Origin: Deltaproteobacteria bacterium HGW-Deltaproteobacteria-12
GTDB lineage: Bacteria > Desulfobacterota > Syntrophia > Syntrophales > Smithellaceae
Direction of reading: 5' to 3'
Assembly: GCA_002840565.1 (NCBI GenBank)
Contig: PHBK01000004.1
Location: forward strand, 62,001-126,000
Length of the DNA stretch: 64,000 nt
Shown here: positions 8,875 through 16,781 of the stretch, in pieces
Layout of the letters: the number at the start of each line of letters is the position of its first letter
Numbering within the stretch: the stretch's first letter is position 1
The notes under the pieces: generated by a model
Databases searched by the model: none
What the model was told of the DNA's origin: nothing
Seen by the model: only the letters and a program-made list of their open reading frames with translations
Translations under genes and position numbers: made by a program

Positions 8875-9114
8875 CAGCGTTTCGCCAAACAAACTTCAAA
8901 AAATTCCAGCCGATACCGTTTTATGCAACCTGCCTTCCATCAATGCATTGCCTCTGGAATAAGGTTCTGCCATTTACTGCCTGAAACCGATAAGAAAAAA
9001 ACATTGTCAAAAAGAAAAAATTAAAATTGAAATTAGAATTGGTTTTATTTAAGTTGTATCTAATATGAAATAAATAGGCGTTGATAAATACAAGACATAA
9101 ATATTGAGGTTTTT

Positions 9115-9384
9115 ATGAGTGTTTTTGAAATTATAATGTTGGTCTGTTTCGGTGTCTCTTGGCCTGTTTCGATATATAAAAGCTATGTATCACGTTCCAC
9201 TAAAGGTAAAAGTTTAATATTCTTATATATTGTTTCAGCAGGTTATGTGGCCGGAATTTTACATAAGATATTTTATCATTTTGATGGGGTAATAGTATTT
9301 TACATCATTAATTTATTGCTGGTAATTGCCGATATTGCTCTTTTTTACAGAAATATGTGGATAGAAAAACAAGGAAGCACATAG
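9115..9384 (+). CDS. Small PQ-loop-type membrane protein (SemiSWEET-like)
   Basis: An 89-residue protein with three predicted membrane helices (about 5-20, 34-53, 59-78). The segment SWPVSIYKSYVSRSTKGKS followed by FLYIVSAGYVAGILHK is the pattern of single-repeat PQ-loop proteins, where a proline near the end of helix 1 is followed by a basic TKGKS loop. Half-size members of this superfamily dimerize to carry sugars or amino acids, but this subfamily is uncharacterized. The ATG at 9115 is preceded by TTGAGG. A PhzF-family gene starts 26 nt downstream, so the two are probably co-transcribed. Confidence 0.7.
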   Translation: MSVFEIIMLVCFGVSWPVSIYKSYVSRSTKGKSLIFLYIVSAGYVAGILHKIFYHFDGVIVFYIINLLLVIADIALFYRNMWIEKQGST

Positions 9385-9410
9385 CGGTGCCGGCAGGGGA
9401 TTTTTCGTCT

Positions 9411-10286
9411 ATGGAAGAGATGGTTTTTTATATAGTTGATGTATTTGCGGAGAAAAAGTTTGCCGGAAATCAACTGGCGGTTTTGCGGGGCGGAGCAAAT
9501 CTTTCTCCGGATCAAATGCAGGCAATAGCCCGGGAGATGCATTTTTCGGAAACCACTTTCATTATATCCGAAGACAAAACTGATGGCGGCTACGACGTCC
9601 GCATTTTTACGCCCTCAGCAGAGGTTCCGTTTGCCGGGCATCCCACATTGGGCACAGCTCATATTATCCGCAGTGAAATTCTCCGGGATAATCCGGCGGA
9701 AATTATTTTGAATTTAAAAGTTGGCCGGATACCGGTGACATTTCAGGAAAATGTCAGTTGGATGAAGCAGGTCAGTCCGGAGTTCGGCCAGAAACTGGAC
9801 GTTGATACTTTGGCCGATATTCTGGGGCTATCCCGGTCGGATATTGACGAGCGGTTTCCTGTCGAAGAAGTATCCACCGGATTGCCGCACATCATTGTTC
9901 CCATCAAGAAACTGGATTCATTCAGCCGTGTACGGGTATCGCTGGCGAAATATTATCAGCTTATTCAAAATACCTGGGCCAAGCCCATCCTGATTTTTTG
10001 TCCGGAATCGCACACGGGATCAAATGATATCAGTGTCCGCATGTTTGCTGATTATTACGGCGTGCCCGAAGATCCCGCCACAGGAAGCGGCAATGGCTGC
10101 CTTGCCGCTTATCTGGTCAAGAACCGTTACTGGGGGGTCAGTGAAATTGATATCCGTTCCGAACAGGGCTACGAAATCCATCGCCCGTCACTGCTTTATT
10201 TGAGAGCAGCGGAAAGAGCTGGCACGATTGAAGTCTTCATCGGAGGGAAATCGATCACGGTAGCCCGGGGCAATTTGCTTCTATAA
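9411..10286 (+). CDS. PhzF-family isomerase/epimerase-like protein
   Basis: A 291-residue cytoplasmic protein of the PhzF/diaminopimelate-epimerase-like fold. It has VDVFAEKKFAGNQLAV near the start, the putative catalytic glutamate in FSETTFI, then AGHPTLGTAH and the phosphate-binding-like DPATGSGNGCLAAYL. PhzF itself isomerizes dihydro-hydroxyanthranilate in phenazine synthesis, but there are no other phenazine genes here, so another isomerization is likely. The track ORF begins inside the upstream gene; AGGGGAT about 8 nt before the ATG at 9411 supports that start, and 9420 is an alternative. A terminator follows. Confidence 0.85.
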   Translation: MEEMVFYIVDVFAEKKFAGNQLAVLRGGANLSPDQMQAIAREMHFSETTFIISEDKTDGGYDVRIFTPSAEVPFAGHPTLGTAHIIRSEILRDNPAEIILNLKVGRIPVTFQENVSWMKQVSPEFGQKLDVDTLADILGLSRSDIDERFPVEEVSTGLPHIIVPIKKLDSFSRVRVSLAKYYQLIQNTWAKPILIFCPESHTGSNDISVRMFADYYGVPEDPATGSGNGCLAAYLVKNRYWGVSEIDIRSEQGYEIHRPSLLYLRAAERAGTIEVFIGGKSITVARGNLLL

Positions 10287-10311
10287 GGGAAACGGGAAAT
10301 GATGATCAACA

Positions 10312-10347
10312 AAAAAGGCTACCGGTGATTTCACGAGTAGCCTTTTT
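10312..10347 (+). terminator. Intrinsic terminator after the phzF-like gene
   Basis: AAAAAGGCTAC is matched by GTAGCCTTTTT, with a short inner GTG/CAC pairing and a T-run after the GGCTAC/GTAGCC stem. The A-tract on the 5' side means it could also stop transcription arriving from the minus strand, where the HU gene ends about 110 nt away. Confidence 0.85.
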
Positions 10348-10458
10348 AGTTTTGGAAACAATTCTTGTAAAAAAACACTAATCCGGAGCTGCTAAGAACC
10401 ATGCGGTCGCAACTCAACAAAAGTGAGTATCGGCAGAAGCTGCCTACACAATCAAATG

Positions 10459-10731
10459 CTATTTGGCAACTGCTGCTTTCAGGGCCTTACCAGCTGTAAA
10501 CTTGGGAACTTTCTTGGCAGCGATCTTGATTGCCGCACCTGTCTGGGGATTCCTCCCTTTTCTGGCAGCTCTTTTAGCTACTGAAAAAGTTCCAAAACCA
10601 ATGAGCGTTACCTTGTTGCCCTTTTTCAGGTCTTTCTTGACTACATCCAAAAATGCATCCAGTGCTTTTGCAGCTTCCGCTTTGGTACATGTTGCTTTTG
10701 CCATTTCATTGATGATGTCCGCTTTGTTCAT
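10459..10731 (-). CDS. hup: DNA-binding protein HU
   Basis: Small nucleoid protein of 90 residues that bends and compacts DNA as a dimer. It opens [25 protein letters not shown] and has the conserved hinge [25 protein letters not shown], where the arm with Asn-Pro intercalates into DNA. The C-terminal [12 protein letters not shown] is also standard. The length is exactly that of HU, and AAAGGAGG precedes the ATG. The IHF-specific positions are not obvious, so HU is preferred. It is transcribed alone. Confidence 0.96.
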   Translation of the reverse strand: MNKADIINEMAKATCTKAEAAKALDAFLDVVKKDLKKGNKVTLIGFGTFSVAKRAARKGRNPQTGAAIKIAAKKVPKFTAGKALKAAVAK

Positions 10732-10760
10732 TATTGCCTCCTTTTTTAGATTGATTTTAT

Positions 10761-10791
10761 CTCCCGGAGCATTATTACTAATGCTTTGGAG
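10761..10791 (-). promoter_or_regulatory. Stem-loop in the HU leader
   Basis: AGCATTA and TAATGCT form 7-bp arms around TTAC, flanked by a further CTCC/GGAG match across a small internal loop. It lies 30-60 nt upstream of the HU start codon. It could be a leader RNA hairpin affecting translation or an operator-like palindrome; no ligand or protein is suggested by the sequence. Confidence 0.35.
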
Positions 10792-10977
10792 AGCAAACTA
10801 ACACATATACTGATTTAATTCTACAGAAAAAAATGCTTTTTGCCCATAAAAATAATTTTTTTCTATTATTCCCGGATAACGGATTCCCGGCGCTGATAAC
10901 AAACATATATCATCCTCGTTTGACATGTTCCGGGGAAAGCTGTAAAGTCTCCCCGGACTATTATCGGAGGTGCTGGA

Positions 10978-11577
10978 ATGGAATTGTCACAAATTATCGC
11001 TGCACGCAGAAGCATCAGAAAATTCGGGCCGGGCGATATCTCCGCGGATACAATTAACCTTCTTCTCGATGCCGCGCGTCTTGCCCCTTCGGGCTCAAAT
11101 TTACAACCGGCGCGTTTTATCACCGTTCAATCCTCTTCCGCCAAAGAGGCCCTGGCCCGGTACACTTCCTACAAGTTTATCGCCAAAGCCGGGGTCATTT
11201 TTGTTTGCTGCGCCGACCTGGCGGCAATCACAACAAGGGACACCCGCGTGGGAGAACTCCTGCAAGAAGGCGTCTTTGAAGGGGTGGAGGTAGATATGAG
11301 TGGCGGATACACTTCCCCCGTCATGGAAGCGGAAGCAGTCAAGGCGTATCTTTCGATGAATGTGGCCATAGCCGTTGAGCACATCGTCCTTAAGGCCGTT
11401 GATCTTGGTCTGGGCAGCTGCTGGATTGGAGGATTTGACCGTGAGCAGGTAAAAAAGTGGCTGGCACTGGATGAGACTATCTGGCCGGTAGCGCTGCTGC
11501 CTGTCGGGTATCCCGGCCAGTCACCCAAGGCCAGACCGCGCTTCCCTCTGGATAAATACGTACTGAAGACTCTTTAG
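10978..11577 (+). CDS. Nitroreductase-family flavoprotein
   Basis: FMN-dependent oxidoreductase of 199 residues. The start MELSQIIAARRSIRKFGPGDIS contains the RRSIR motif that binds FMN phosphate. LLDAARLAPSGSNLQPARF is the second conserved segment, and GLGSCWIGGFDREQVKKWL is the usual C-terminal FMN-binding region. Such enzymes reduce nitro compounds, quinones or enones with NAD(P)H, but the physiological substrate is unknown. TCGGAGGTG lies just before the ATG. It is transcribed alone and converges with the ATPase gene 64 nt downstream. Confidence 0.9.
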   Translation: MELSQIIAARRSIRKFGPGDISADTINLLLDAARLAPSGSNLQPARFITVQSSSAKEALARYTSYKFIAKAGVIFVCCADLAAITTRDTRVGELLQEGVFEGVEVDMSGGYTSPVMEAEAVKAYLSMNVAIAVEHIVLKAVDLGLGSCWIGGFDREQVKKWLALDETIWPVALLPVGYPGQSPKARPRFPLDKYVLKTL

Positions 11578-11641
11578 AAAGTGAACAACAAGCTTCAACC
11601 CGCCGGCATTTTATTGCTTCTCTAATCCCGGGCTTTCCACC

Positions 11642-12361
11642 TCAATCCGGAGGAAGATACTTGCTGCGATCAGACAGGAAGCTCTTATAAATACGGTAAT
11701 GATCTGTTTCTTCGTAGGACACCGGCTGAATCTGTCTTTGATCGAAATTGTATATTCGGGCCCCGGGACAAGCCAGCAGGAGCGGCGAATGAGTAGCGAT
11801 AATGAATTGCGCATGGCCGGCTGCCCCCATTTTTTTGACGATATCGAGCAGTTCAATCTGGCTGCGCGGCGACAGACCGGTTTCCGGTTCATCCAGCAGA
11901 TAGAGCCCCTTGATCTGGTAGCGGCTGTGGAAAAAGGACATTAATGACTGGCCATGGGATTGGGTGGTTAATGATTGACCGCCGAAATAATTAAGCTGCC
12001 CCCGATCGGCCGCTGCCCATTCGTCTAATAGTTCCGCAAAATGCTGAAAAATATTGGAGCCGAAAAAAGATCCAGCGACCCGTCCATCGGTCCATTCCAC
12101 CGAAATATACTTGCTTAGCATGCCTTCATAAGGATTGTATTCCGGCCGGCTGCGCTCGGTGTTGCGCCAGATATGGATATGGCAGGCGGCAGCCATTGCT
12201 TCCAGTAAAGTTGATTTGCCCGTCCCGTTTTCTCCGACAAACAATGTAACCGCCGAGTCCAATTTGATCTGCCTGGCTTCATGAAAAAGGGGCAGGTTGA
12301 AGGGATAACTATGGCGGGTCGGATATTTCTCCGGGTGCAAGGTGATTTGTTTCACATGCAT
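11642..12361 (-). CDS. Stand-alone SMC/ABC-type ATPase (COG3910-like)
   Basis: A 239-residue P-loop ATPase with Walker A GENGTGKST near residue 41, the ABC-like Walker B LYLLDEPETGLSPRSQ and a switch histidine in IIATHSPLLLA. The linker FGGQSLTTQSHGQSLMSFF replaces the classical ABC signature. There is no membrane partner, so it is a soluble predicted ATPase of the AAA_21/COG3910 group whose cellular role is not established. The ATG at 12361 (MHVKQITLHPEKYP) was chosen over the track start because homology-like sequence begins there and AGGGG lies upstream. Confidence 0.78.
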   Translation of the reverse strand: MHVKQITLHPEKYPTRHSYPFNLPLFHEARQIKLDSAVTLFVGENGTGKSTLLEAMAAACHIHIWRNTERSRPEYNPYEGMLSKYISVEWTDGRVAGSFFGSNIFQHFAELLDEWAAADRGQLNYFGGQSLTTQSHGQSLMSFFHSRYQIKGLYLLDEPETGLSPRSQIELLDIVKKMGAAGHAQFIIATHSPLLLACPGARIYNFDQRQIQPVSYEETDHYRIYKSFLSDRSKYLPPD

Positions 12362-12454
12362 GGCAGGATTTCCCCTGGCTCCATATGTCTTTAATCTTTG
12401 TTGAAAAGCCCCGGAAAGCATGTGCAAAATGCCTTGGTCGGGCTTGTATTGCTT

Positions 12455-12473
12455 GAATAAATATCATTTATTC
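12455..12473. promoter_or_regulatory. Palindrome in the divergent promoter region
   Basis: GAATAAAT-ATC-ATTTATTC is a perfect 8-bp-arm palindrome between the divergent ATPase and P1-peptidase genes. Its position suggests an operator for one or both genes. The sequence is AT-rich, so chance is not excluded. Confidence 0.3.
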
Positions 12474-12567
12474 TATTGAAAAACAATCTCGTTTCCTGCT
12501 AATCTATTTCAGTATCGTCAATAAGTTGTCCCGCCTAAAGATGAAATCGACAGAAAGGAGTGCAACT

Positions 12568-13569
12568 GTGGCTGCTGGTAAAAAGAACTCATTAACTGAT
12601 GTAGAAGGAATTATGGTGGGCCATTTCACGGATGTCCGGGCGGCTTGTGGCGTCAGCGTGGCTATTTGTCCGGAAGGGGCAACTGCCGGCGCAGATGTAC
12701 GCGGTTCCGCTCCGGGTACCCGCGAGACTGATCTCCTGGCGCCTCTCAACCTGATAGAAAAAGTGCAGGCGGTAGTGCTCACCGGCGGCTCGGTCTATGG
12801 TCTTTCTTCAGCAGATGGCGTAGTGCGCTGGCTGGCGAAAAAAGGCTGGGGGTTCCCTCTGGAAGATAATAATGTAGCTCCGATAGTACCCGCTGCGGCT
12901 TTGTTTGATCTTGGCCGCGGTGCGTCCTTTATTCCTCCAATCGGTTCGGAATGGGGCGCACAGGCCTGTGCCAATGCAGGCAATGATGATTTTCCTCTCG
13001 GATCCGTGGGCGCCGGCACAGGTGCACAATCGGGCGGTATTAAAGGTGGCCTGGGCACAGCCAGCGAAGTCCTGGATTCCGGATTGACTGTGGCGGCGAT
13101 GGTAGCGGTGAATTCTCTGGGCACAATTATTGACAATGTTACCGGCAGGCCTTGGGAAGTAAGAATGGAAGTGGAGGGAGAGTTTGGAGAACTGGGGCAA
13201 AGATCTGTGGTTAATACTATGCCGCAGGCTCCGAAGGCAGGCCGAAATACAACAATCGGCATCGTAGCAACCGATGCTGTTCTGACAAAAGCTCAGGCGC
13301 AAAAAATAGCTCAAATGGCCCATGACGGCATGGCGCGGGCAATCCGTCCTGCTCATACCATGTTTGACGGCGATACGATTTTCTGCCTGGCAACAAATAA
13401 AAAAGATCTGCCCGATACACCGGGATTCTTTGCGGCGCCGAAGGCAATGGCTGTCAATGAAATAGGCAGGGCTGCGGCAGATTGTATGACCAGGGCTATC
13501 ATCCGGGGGATACTGGCGGCAACCGGAATAAACAGCATGGTAGCTTTTCGGGATCTGCAAACCCGCTGA
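12568..13569 (+). CDS. P1-family (S58) peptidase, DmpA/NylC-like
   Basis: A 333-residue member of the N-terminal-nucleophile-like P1 family, which includes DmpA aminopeptidase and the nylon-oligomer hydrolase NylC. GIMVGHFTD, the glycine-rich TGGSVYGLSSADGVV and GGLGTASEVLDSG are family landmarks. GRNTTIGIVATDAVL near residue 226 is the expected self-cleavage site, where a Thr becomes the nucleophile of the small subunit. The GTG at 12568 follows AAAGGAG by 7 nt and was preferred to the longer track ORF. A metallo-beta-lactamase hydrolase gene follows after about 58 nt. Confidence 0.85.
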   Translation: MAAGKKNSLTDVEGIMVGHFTDVRAACGVSVAICPEGATAGADVRGSAPGTRETDLLAPLNLIEKVQAVVLTGGSVYGLSSADGVVRWLAKKGWGFPLEDNNVAPIVPAAALFDLGRGASFIPPIGSEWGAQACANAGNDDFPLGSVGAGTGAQSGGIKGGLGTASEVLDSGLTVAAMVAVNSLGTIIDNVTGRPWEVRMEVEGEFGELGQRSVVNTMPQAPKAGRNTTIGIVATDAVLTKAQAQKIAQMAHDGMARAIRPAHTMFDGDTIFCLATNKKDLPDTPGFFAAPKAMAVNEIGRAAADCMTRAIIRGILAATGINSMVAFRDLQTR

Positions 13570-13627
13570 ATAAATGCGCCGACAAAAATCCGGCATTAAG
13601 AAATATATTCGAGGAGAACTCATCATC

Positions 13628-14329
13628 ATGCTGCATGTCGAACAATTCCGTTACGAAGCCGATAATTTCGCTTATTTAATCTACGGTAAAAGTCAAGCCC
13701 TGGCCGTTGACGGGGGGGCCTGGCAGGAAATGCTGGCTTTTCTGAAAAGCAACGGTCTTTCGCTGACGATTGTAACCAACACTCACGGACACTTTGACCA
13801 CACCAGCGGCAATGAAAAGTTGCTCAAATTCACTAACGCAGAATTTCTGTCCCTAAGCGAGCTTGCCGAGAAGAAGGAAATTCCAATCGACGGGGAAAAA
13901 GTATCTGTTTACCGGACTGCCGGGCATACGGCCGATTCGGCCTGCTTTCACACAGGCCGGTCTCTTGTCTCCGGCGACACTCTGTTCAACGGCACCATCG
14001 GTAATTGTTTTACCGGTGATTGGAGAAGTTTCTATCATTCCATCCTGAGGCTGATGGCGCTGCCGGACGAAACAATAATATATGCCGGGCACGACTATGT
14101 GAAAGACTCTCTGGCTTTTGCCCGCCGCCTGGAACCCGACAACAGAGAGATTGATATTTTCCAGGACTCTTATGATTATAATCACGTCTGTTCGACGATG
14201 GCCGATGAGCGCCGGATCAATCCGTATCTGCGCTTCAACGAAGAACCGATCATCAGGCTGCTGAAAAAAAGAGGCCTGCCGTGCGCGACAGAATGGGAGC
14301 GCTGGCAATCGCTGATGTCTATTGACTAG
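13628..14329 (+). CDS. Metallo-beta-lactamase-fold hydrolase, glyoxalase II-like
   Basis: A 233-residue binuclear zinc hydrolase. THGHFDH is the core metal motif; the later AGHTADS, SGDTLF and YAGHDYV supply the remaining His and Asp ligands in the spacing of glyoxalase II. The C-terminal NPYLRFNEEPII resembles the glutathione-binding tail of hydroxyacylglutathione hydrolases, though the usual basic residues are not obvious. The substrate is probably a thioester or related ester. The ATG at 13628 follows GAGGAGA by about 10 nt; the track start at 13574 lacks such a site. Confidence 0.85.
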   Translation: MLHVEQFRYEADNFAYLIYGKSQALAVDGGAWQEMLAFLKSNGLSLTIVTNTHGHFDHTSGNEKLLKFTNAEFLSLSELAEKKEIPIDGEKVSVYRTAGHTADSACFHTGRSLVSGDTLFNGTIGNCFTGDWRSFYHSILRLMALPDETIIYAGHDYVKDSLAFARRLEPDNREIDIFQDSYDYNHVCSTMADERRINPYLRFNEEPIIRLLKKRGLPCATEWERWQSLMSID

Positions 14330-14348
14330 AGCAGGGTATTGGGTGAGC

Positions 14349-14371
14349 ATATTGCCCGTTTCGGGCAATAT
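14349..14371 (+). other. Perfect 10-bp hairpin after the hydrolase gene
   Basis: ATATTGCCCG-TTT-CGGGCAATAT is a perfect inverted repeat 20 nt after the stop codon. It is positioned like a terminator, but the sequence after it (TGGAAAATAATG) has no T-run. It may be a Rho-independent terminator of poor quality, an mRNA-stabilizing hairpin or a protein site. Confidence 0.5.
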
Positions 14372-14407
14372 TGGAAAATAATGTCGACGTGATAACTGAA
14401 TACAAAG

Positions 14408-14429
14408 TTGTCGCTTAAACTGGCGACAA
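14408..14429 (+). other. Second hairpin, in the DUF3467 leader
   Basis: TTGTCGC and GCGACAA form 7-bp arms around 8 nt, followed by TCATTTCTTTT and then the DUF3467 ribosome site GGGAGGA. The trailing T-rich stretch would permit termination or attenuation just before the gene; this is inference. Confidence 0.4.
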
Positions 14430-14453
14430 TCATTTCTTTTCCGGGAGGACAAG

Positions 14454-14744
14454 ATGGCCGATAAACCCGATGTGCAGCAACCCCAACCGATAAAAATCAA
14501 CACTGCCGATGAAATATCCAGAGGCAGATACAGCAACATGATTCTGGCATCACACAGCCCGGACGAGTTTATGCTCGACTGGCTATTGAATTCTCCCAAT
14601 GGTCCCCATCTGGTGGCCAGGATAATATTGAGCCCGGCCAATCTGAAGCGGACAGTCGAAACCCTTAAGCTCAGCCTGCAGGAGTACGAGAAAAAATTCG
14701 GAGTCGTTAAGTTGCTGGAGACGGATGACCAAAATGTTCATTAA
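14454..14744 (+). CDS. DUF3467 protein
   Basis: A 96-residue cytoplasmic protein of the DUF3467 family. Recognizable features are the early IKINTADEISRGRYSNMI, the EFMLDWLL segment and ARIILSPANLKRTVETLKLSL. These describe a small alpha/beta domain seen across anaerobic bacteria with no assigned function. GGGAGGA lies just before the ATG. It stands alone between two upstream hairpins and the convergent thioesterase gene, which gives no functional clue. Confidence 0.85.
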   Translation: MADKPDVQQPQPIKINTADEISRGRYSNMILASHSPDEFMLDWLLNSPNGPHLVARIILSPANLKRTVETLKLSLQEYEKKFGVVKLLETDDQNVH

Positions 14745-14792
14745 AAGAAAAACGATTAATGAAGCTCTGATTTAAAGTCCCGTTTCTTGATA

Positions 14793-15227
14793 TTAAGTAT
14801 TTCTGGCTCTCTGTAATTTTTTTGCTTTTTCCTGGAGGGCAATGTCTTCGGGGTCATTGACGTTAATGACAACACCGTGGGGAATGCCTCGGGCATCTTT
14901 GTCAACATGGATGAAAGTGATGAAGCCGTCGAGAAGTAAATCTTCGTTGCTGTTGTCCACAACCTTCACGTATGATACCAGGCGGGTACTTCCCGCCAGG
15001 ACGACCTTGCTTTCAAAGCGGATGATGGAACCGTTGGGGATAGGCTTCATGAAGAGCATCCCGTGGATATTAAGACACACGATGCTTTGCGGCTTGGTGA
15101 GGCTGGCAGCAGCGATAAAACCGGCCTCTACGAACCACATCGCCGTCTTTCCCGCAAACAAAGTTCCGTGGTGGTTGAGGTCGTCGCCCTTCACCATACG
15201 GTTGATGATATGTGCTTTGAGTTGCAT
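14793..15227 (-). CDS. Hotdog-fold acyl-CoA thioesterase
   Basis: A 144-residue hotdog protein resembling YciA/BFIT-type acyl-CoA thioesterases. Near the N-terminus, DLNHHGTLFAGKTAMWFVEAG contains the conserved HxGxxFxG-like pattern and the helix carrying the catalytic acid. GMLFMKPIPNGSIIRFESKV is the matching strand region. It probably hydrolyses acyl-CoA to free acid and CoA; chain length cannot be told. AAGGAGG precedes the ATG. It diverges from tolQ across a gap of about 380 nt. Confidence 0.85.
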   Translation of the reverse strand: MQLKAHIINRMVKGDDLNHHGTLFAGKTAMWFVEAGFIAAASLTKPQSIVCLNIHGMLFMKPIPNGSIIRFESKVVLAGSTRLVSYVKVVDNSNEDLLLDGFITFIHVDKDARGIPHGVVINVNDPEDIALQEKAKKLQRARNT

Positions 15228-15537
15228 GAGTTCCTCCTTGCAGCGTCTGTTTTTCGATTTACCAGGAAATGCGGGGCTTGCGGTTTTTTGCTCTTAGCGC
15301 CGCGCTGAGTTATTGAGCAGGCAAGTTCATTAATTATAATCCGGGCAATGTGTATCATGTTTTTATTTGGAATTCAATTTTGCAAATGGAATATGCCTAA
15401 CTGCCGTTGACGCGGACATTGGATAATATTCGTTTTTGTTTTGTCTGATCCGCGACAGCTGAATATTATTCTTGCTGCGCCATTTTTCTTCAGTGTATTC
15501 CAATTAGTTCTTGATGACCCCGGAATAAAAAGATGTA

Positions 15538-15566
15538 TTGACAACATCATGTTTTTACTTTAGGTT
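15538..15566 (+). promoter_or_regulatory. Candidate sigma70-type promoter of the tol operon
   Basis: TTGACA at 15538 is followed after 17 nt by TAGGTT, a full -35 box with a weak -10, about 40 nt before the tolQ GTG. The rest of the 15228-15604 gap is AT-rich. I see no gene or strong repeat in it. Confidence 0.4.
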
Positions 15567-15604
15567 ACGCTCCGAGTTTTAATTCCATTTTTGGAGATCA
15601 AAAG

Positions 15605-16327
15605 GTGAAAGATATTGGCTCTTTGGATATAGCTGGAAATTTTCATGGCAGCCTCATCGGCATGATTCTCGATGCGGGGTTCATGGTCAAATTTGTTTTG
15701 CTGTTACTCCTTATCTTTTCTGTAGTTTCCTGGGCAATCATTTTTCTGAAATATAAATATTACCGGAATATAAAAAAAGAAAATGAGTTGTTTAATGCTG
15801 ATTATCTGAAAAGCACCAAGCTTTCCGATGTTCTGCCGGCAGCTAAAAAGTACAGCTATTCGACAACCGCGGAAGTTTTTCGCGTGGGCTATTCGGAATT
15901 AACAAAGACAAATAAACCTTTTAAGGATGTAACTTCCGGGAGCAATGAAATCGGCCTTTCCTCCCTCGATAACATAGAGAGATCTTTGAATAAAGCCTGC
16001 AACGCGGAAATGACCAAACTCGAAAGCGCTCTGGGCTTTTTAGCAACGACCGGTTCGGCCAGTCCCTTCATCGGCCTGTTTGGTACGGTCTGGGGAATTA
16101 TGGACACCTTCAAAGCTATTGGTGTTCGCGGATCGGCAACACTTGCTGTTGTTGCGCCGGGCATTTCCGAAGCTCTGATTGCAACTGCCGCAGGGCTTGC
16201 TGCGGCCATACCGGCTGTTATTTTCTACAATTACTTTCTTAATCGTGCCAAAACAATGGTTCAGGAAATGGACAATTTTTCCGCTGAATTCTTAAACATT
16301 GTTGAAAGGTATTTAGTAAGAAAATAA
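15605..16327 (+). CDS. tolQ: Tol-Pal system proton channel subunit TolQ
   Basis: Inner-membrane protein of the MotA/TolQ/ExbB family; with TolR it uses the proton-motive force to energize TolA during outer-membrane constriction at division. Its 240 residues carry a first membrane helix (about 29-48) and, after a cytoplasmic stretch, LGFLATTGSASPFIGLFGTVWGIM and ISEALIATAAGLAAAIPAVIFYN, the two conserved channel-lining helices. The GTG start is preceded by TTGGAG. It heads tolQRAB-pal-cpoB. Confidence 0.95.
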   Translation: MKDIGSLDIAGNFHGSLIGMILDAGFMVKFVLLLLLIFSVVSWAIIFLKYKYYRNIKKENELFNADYLKSTKLSDVLPAAKKYSYSTTAEVFRVGYSELTKTNKPFKDVTSGSNEIGLSSLDNIERSLNKACNAEMTKLESALGFLATTGSASPFIGLFGTVWGIMDTFKAIGVRGSATLAVVAPGISEALIATAAGLAAAIPAVIFYNYFLNRAKTMVQEMDNFSAEFLNIVERYLVRK

Positions 16328-16358
16328 AAACGGCTTAAATTCTACGGGAATTAGAAAT

Positions 16359-16781
16359 ATGCGCTCCTTACGCAGAAGAAACAATCAGGACAAACCCCTT
16401 GCGGAAATCAATGTCACACCATTGGTTGACGTTATGCTGGTGCTGCTGATAATCTTCATGGTTACGGCACCGATGCTTTCCATGGGCATTGACGTAAACC
16501 TCCCCCGCGTAAAATCAAAAAGTGTCGATGTTACCGAAGAAAAGCTGGTCTTAACAGTCAATGAAGCCAAAGAAGTTTATCTTAACAAGGTAAAGATAAG
16601 GCTGGGCGAACTCAATTCCAAACTGGAAGCCATATTCGCCAGCCGGATCGATCGGGAGGTATTCCTGCGGGCTGATAAAAATGTACCTTATGGGTTTGTT
16701 GTTGAAGTCATGTCGGAAGTGCGCAAAGCCGGCGTTGACAAGCTCGGAATGATCACAGAGCCTCCTGAGGATAAGAAATGA
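16359..16781 (+). CDS. tolR: Tol-Pal system protein TolR
   Basis: Second channel subunit, 140 residues, one membrane helix and a periplasmic domain. INVTPLVDVMLVLLIIFMVTAPM contains the conserved aspartate of the ExbD/TolR helix that is part of the proton path. The periplasmic part has FLRADKNVPYGFVVEVMSEV, a TolR/ExbD signature. Its stop overlaps the tolA start by 4 nt (ATGA), so the two are translationally coupled. Confidence 0.95.
   Translation: MRSLRRRNNQDKPLAEINVTPLVDVMLVLLIIFMVTAPMLSMGIDVNLPRVKSKSVDVTEEKLVLTVNEAKEVYLNKVKIRLGELNSKLEAIFASRIDREVFLRADKNVPYGFVVEVMSEVRKAGVDKLGMITEPPEDKK

Noticed and set aside
12808-13629. 273-aa ORF on the minus strand
   Set aside because: Antisense to the P1 peptidase gene; composition is that of a shadow frame and no ribosome site is seen.
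13853-14641. 262-aa ORF on the minus strand
   Set aside because: Runs antisense across two real genes (MBL hydrolase and DUF3467) and both hairpins between them.
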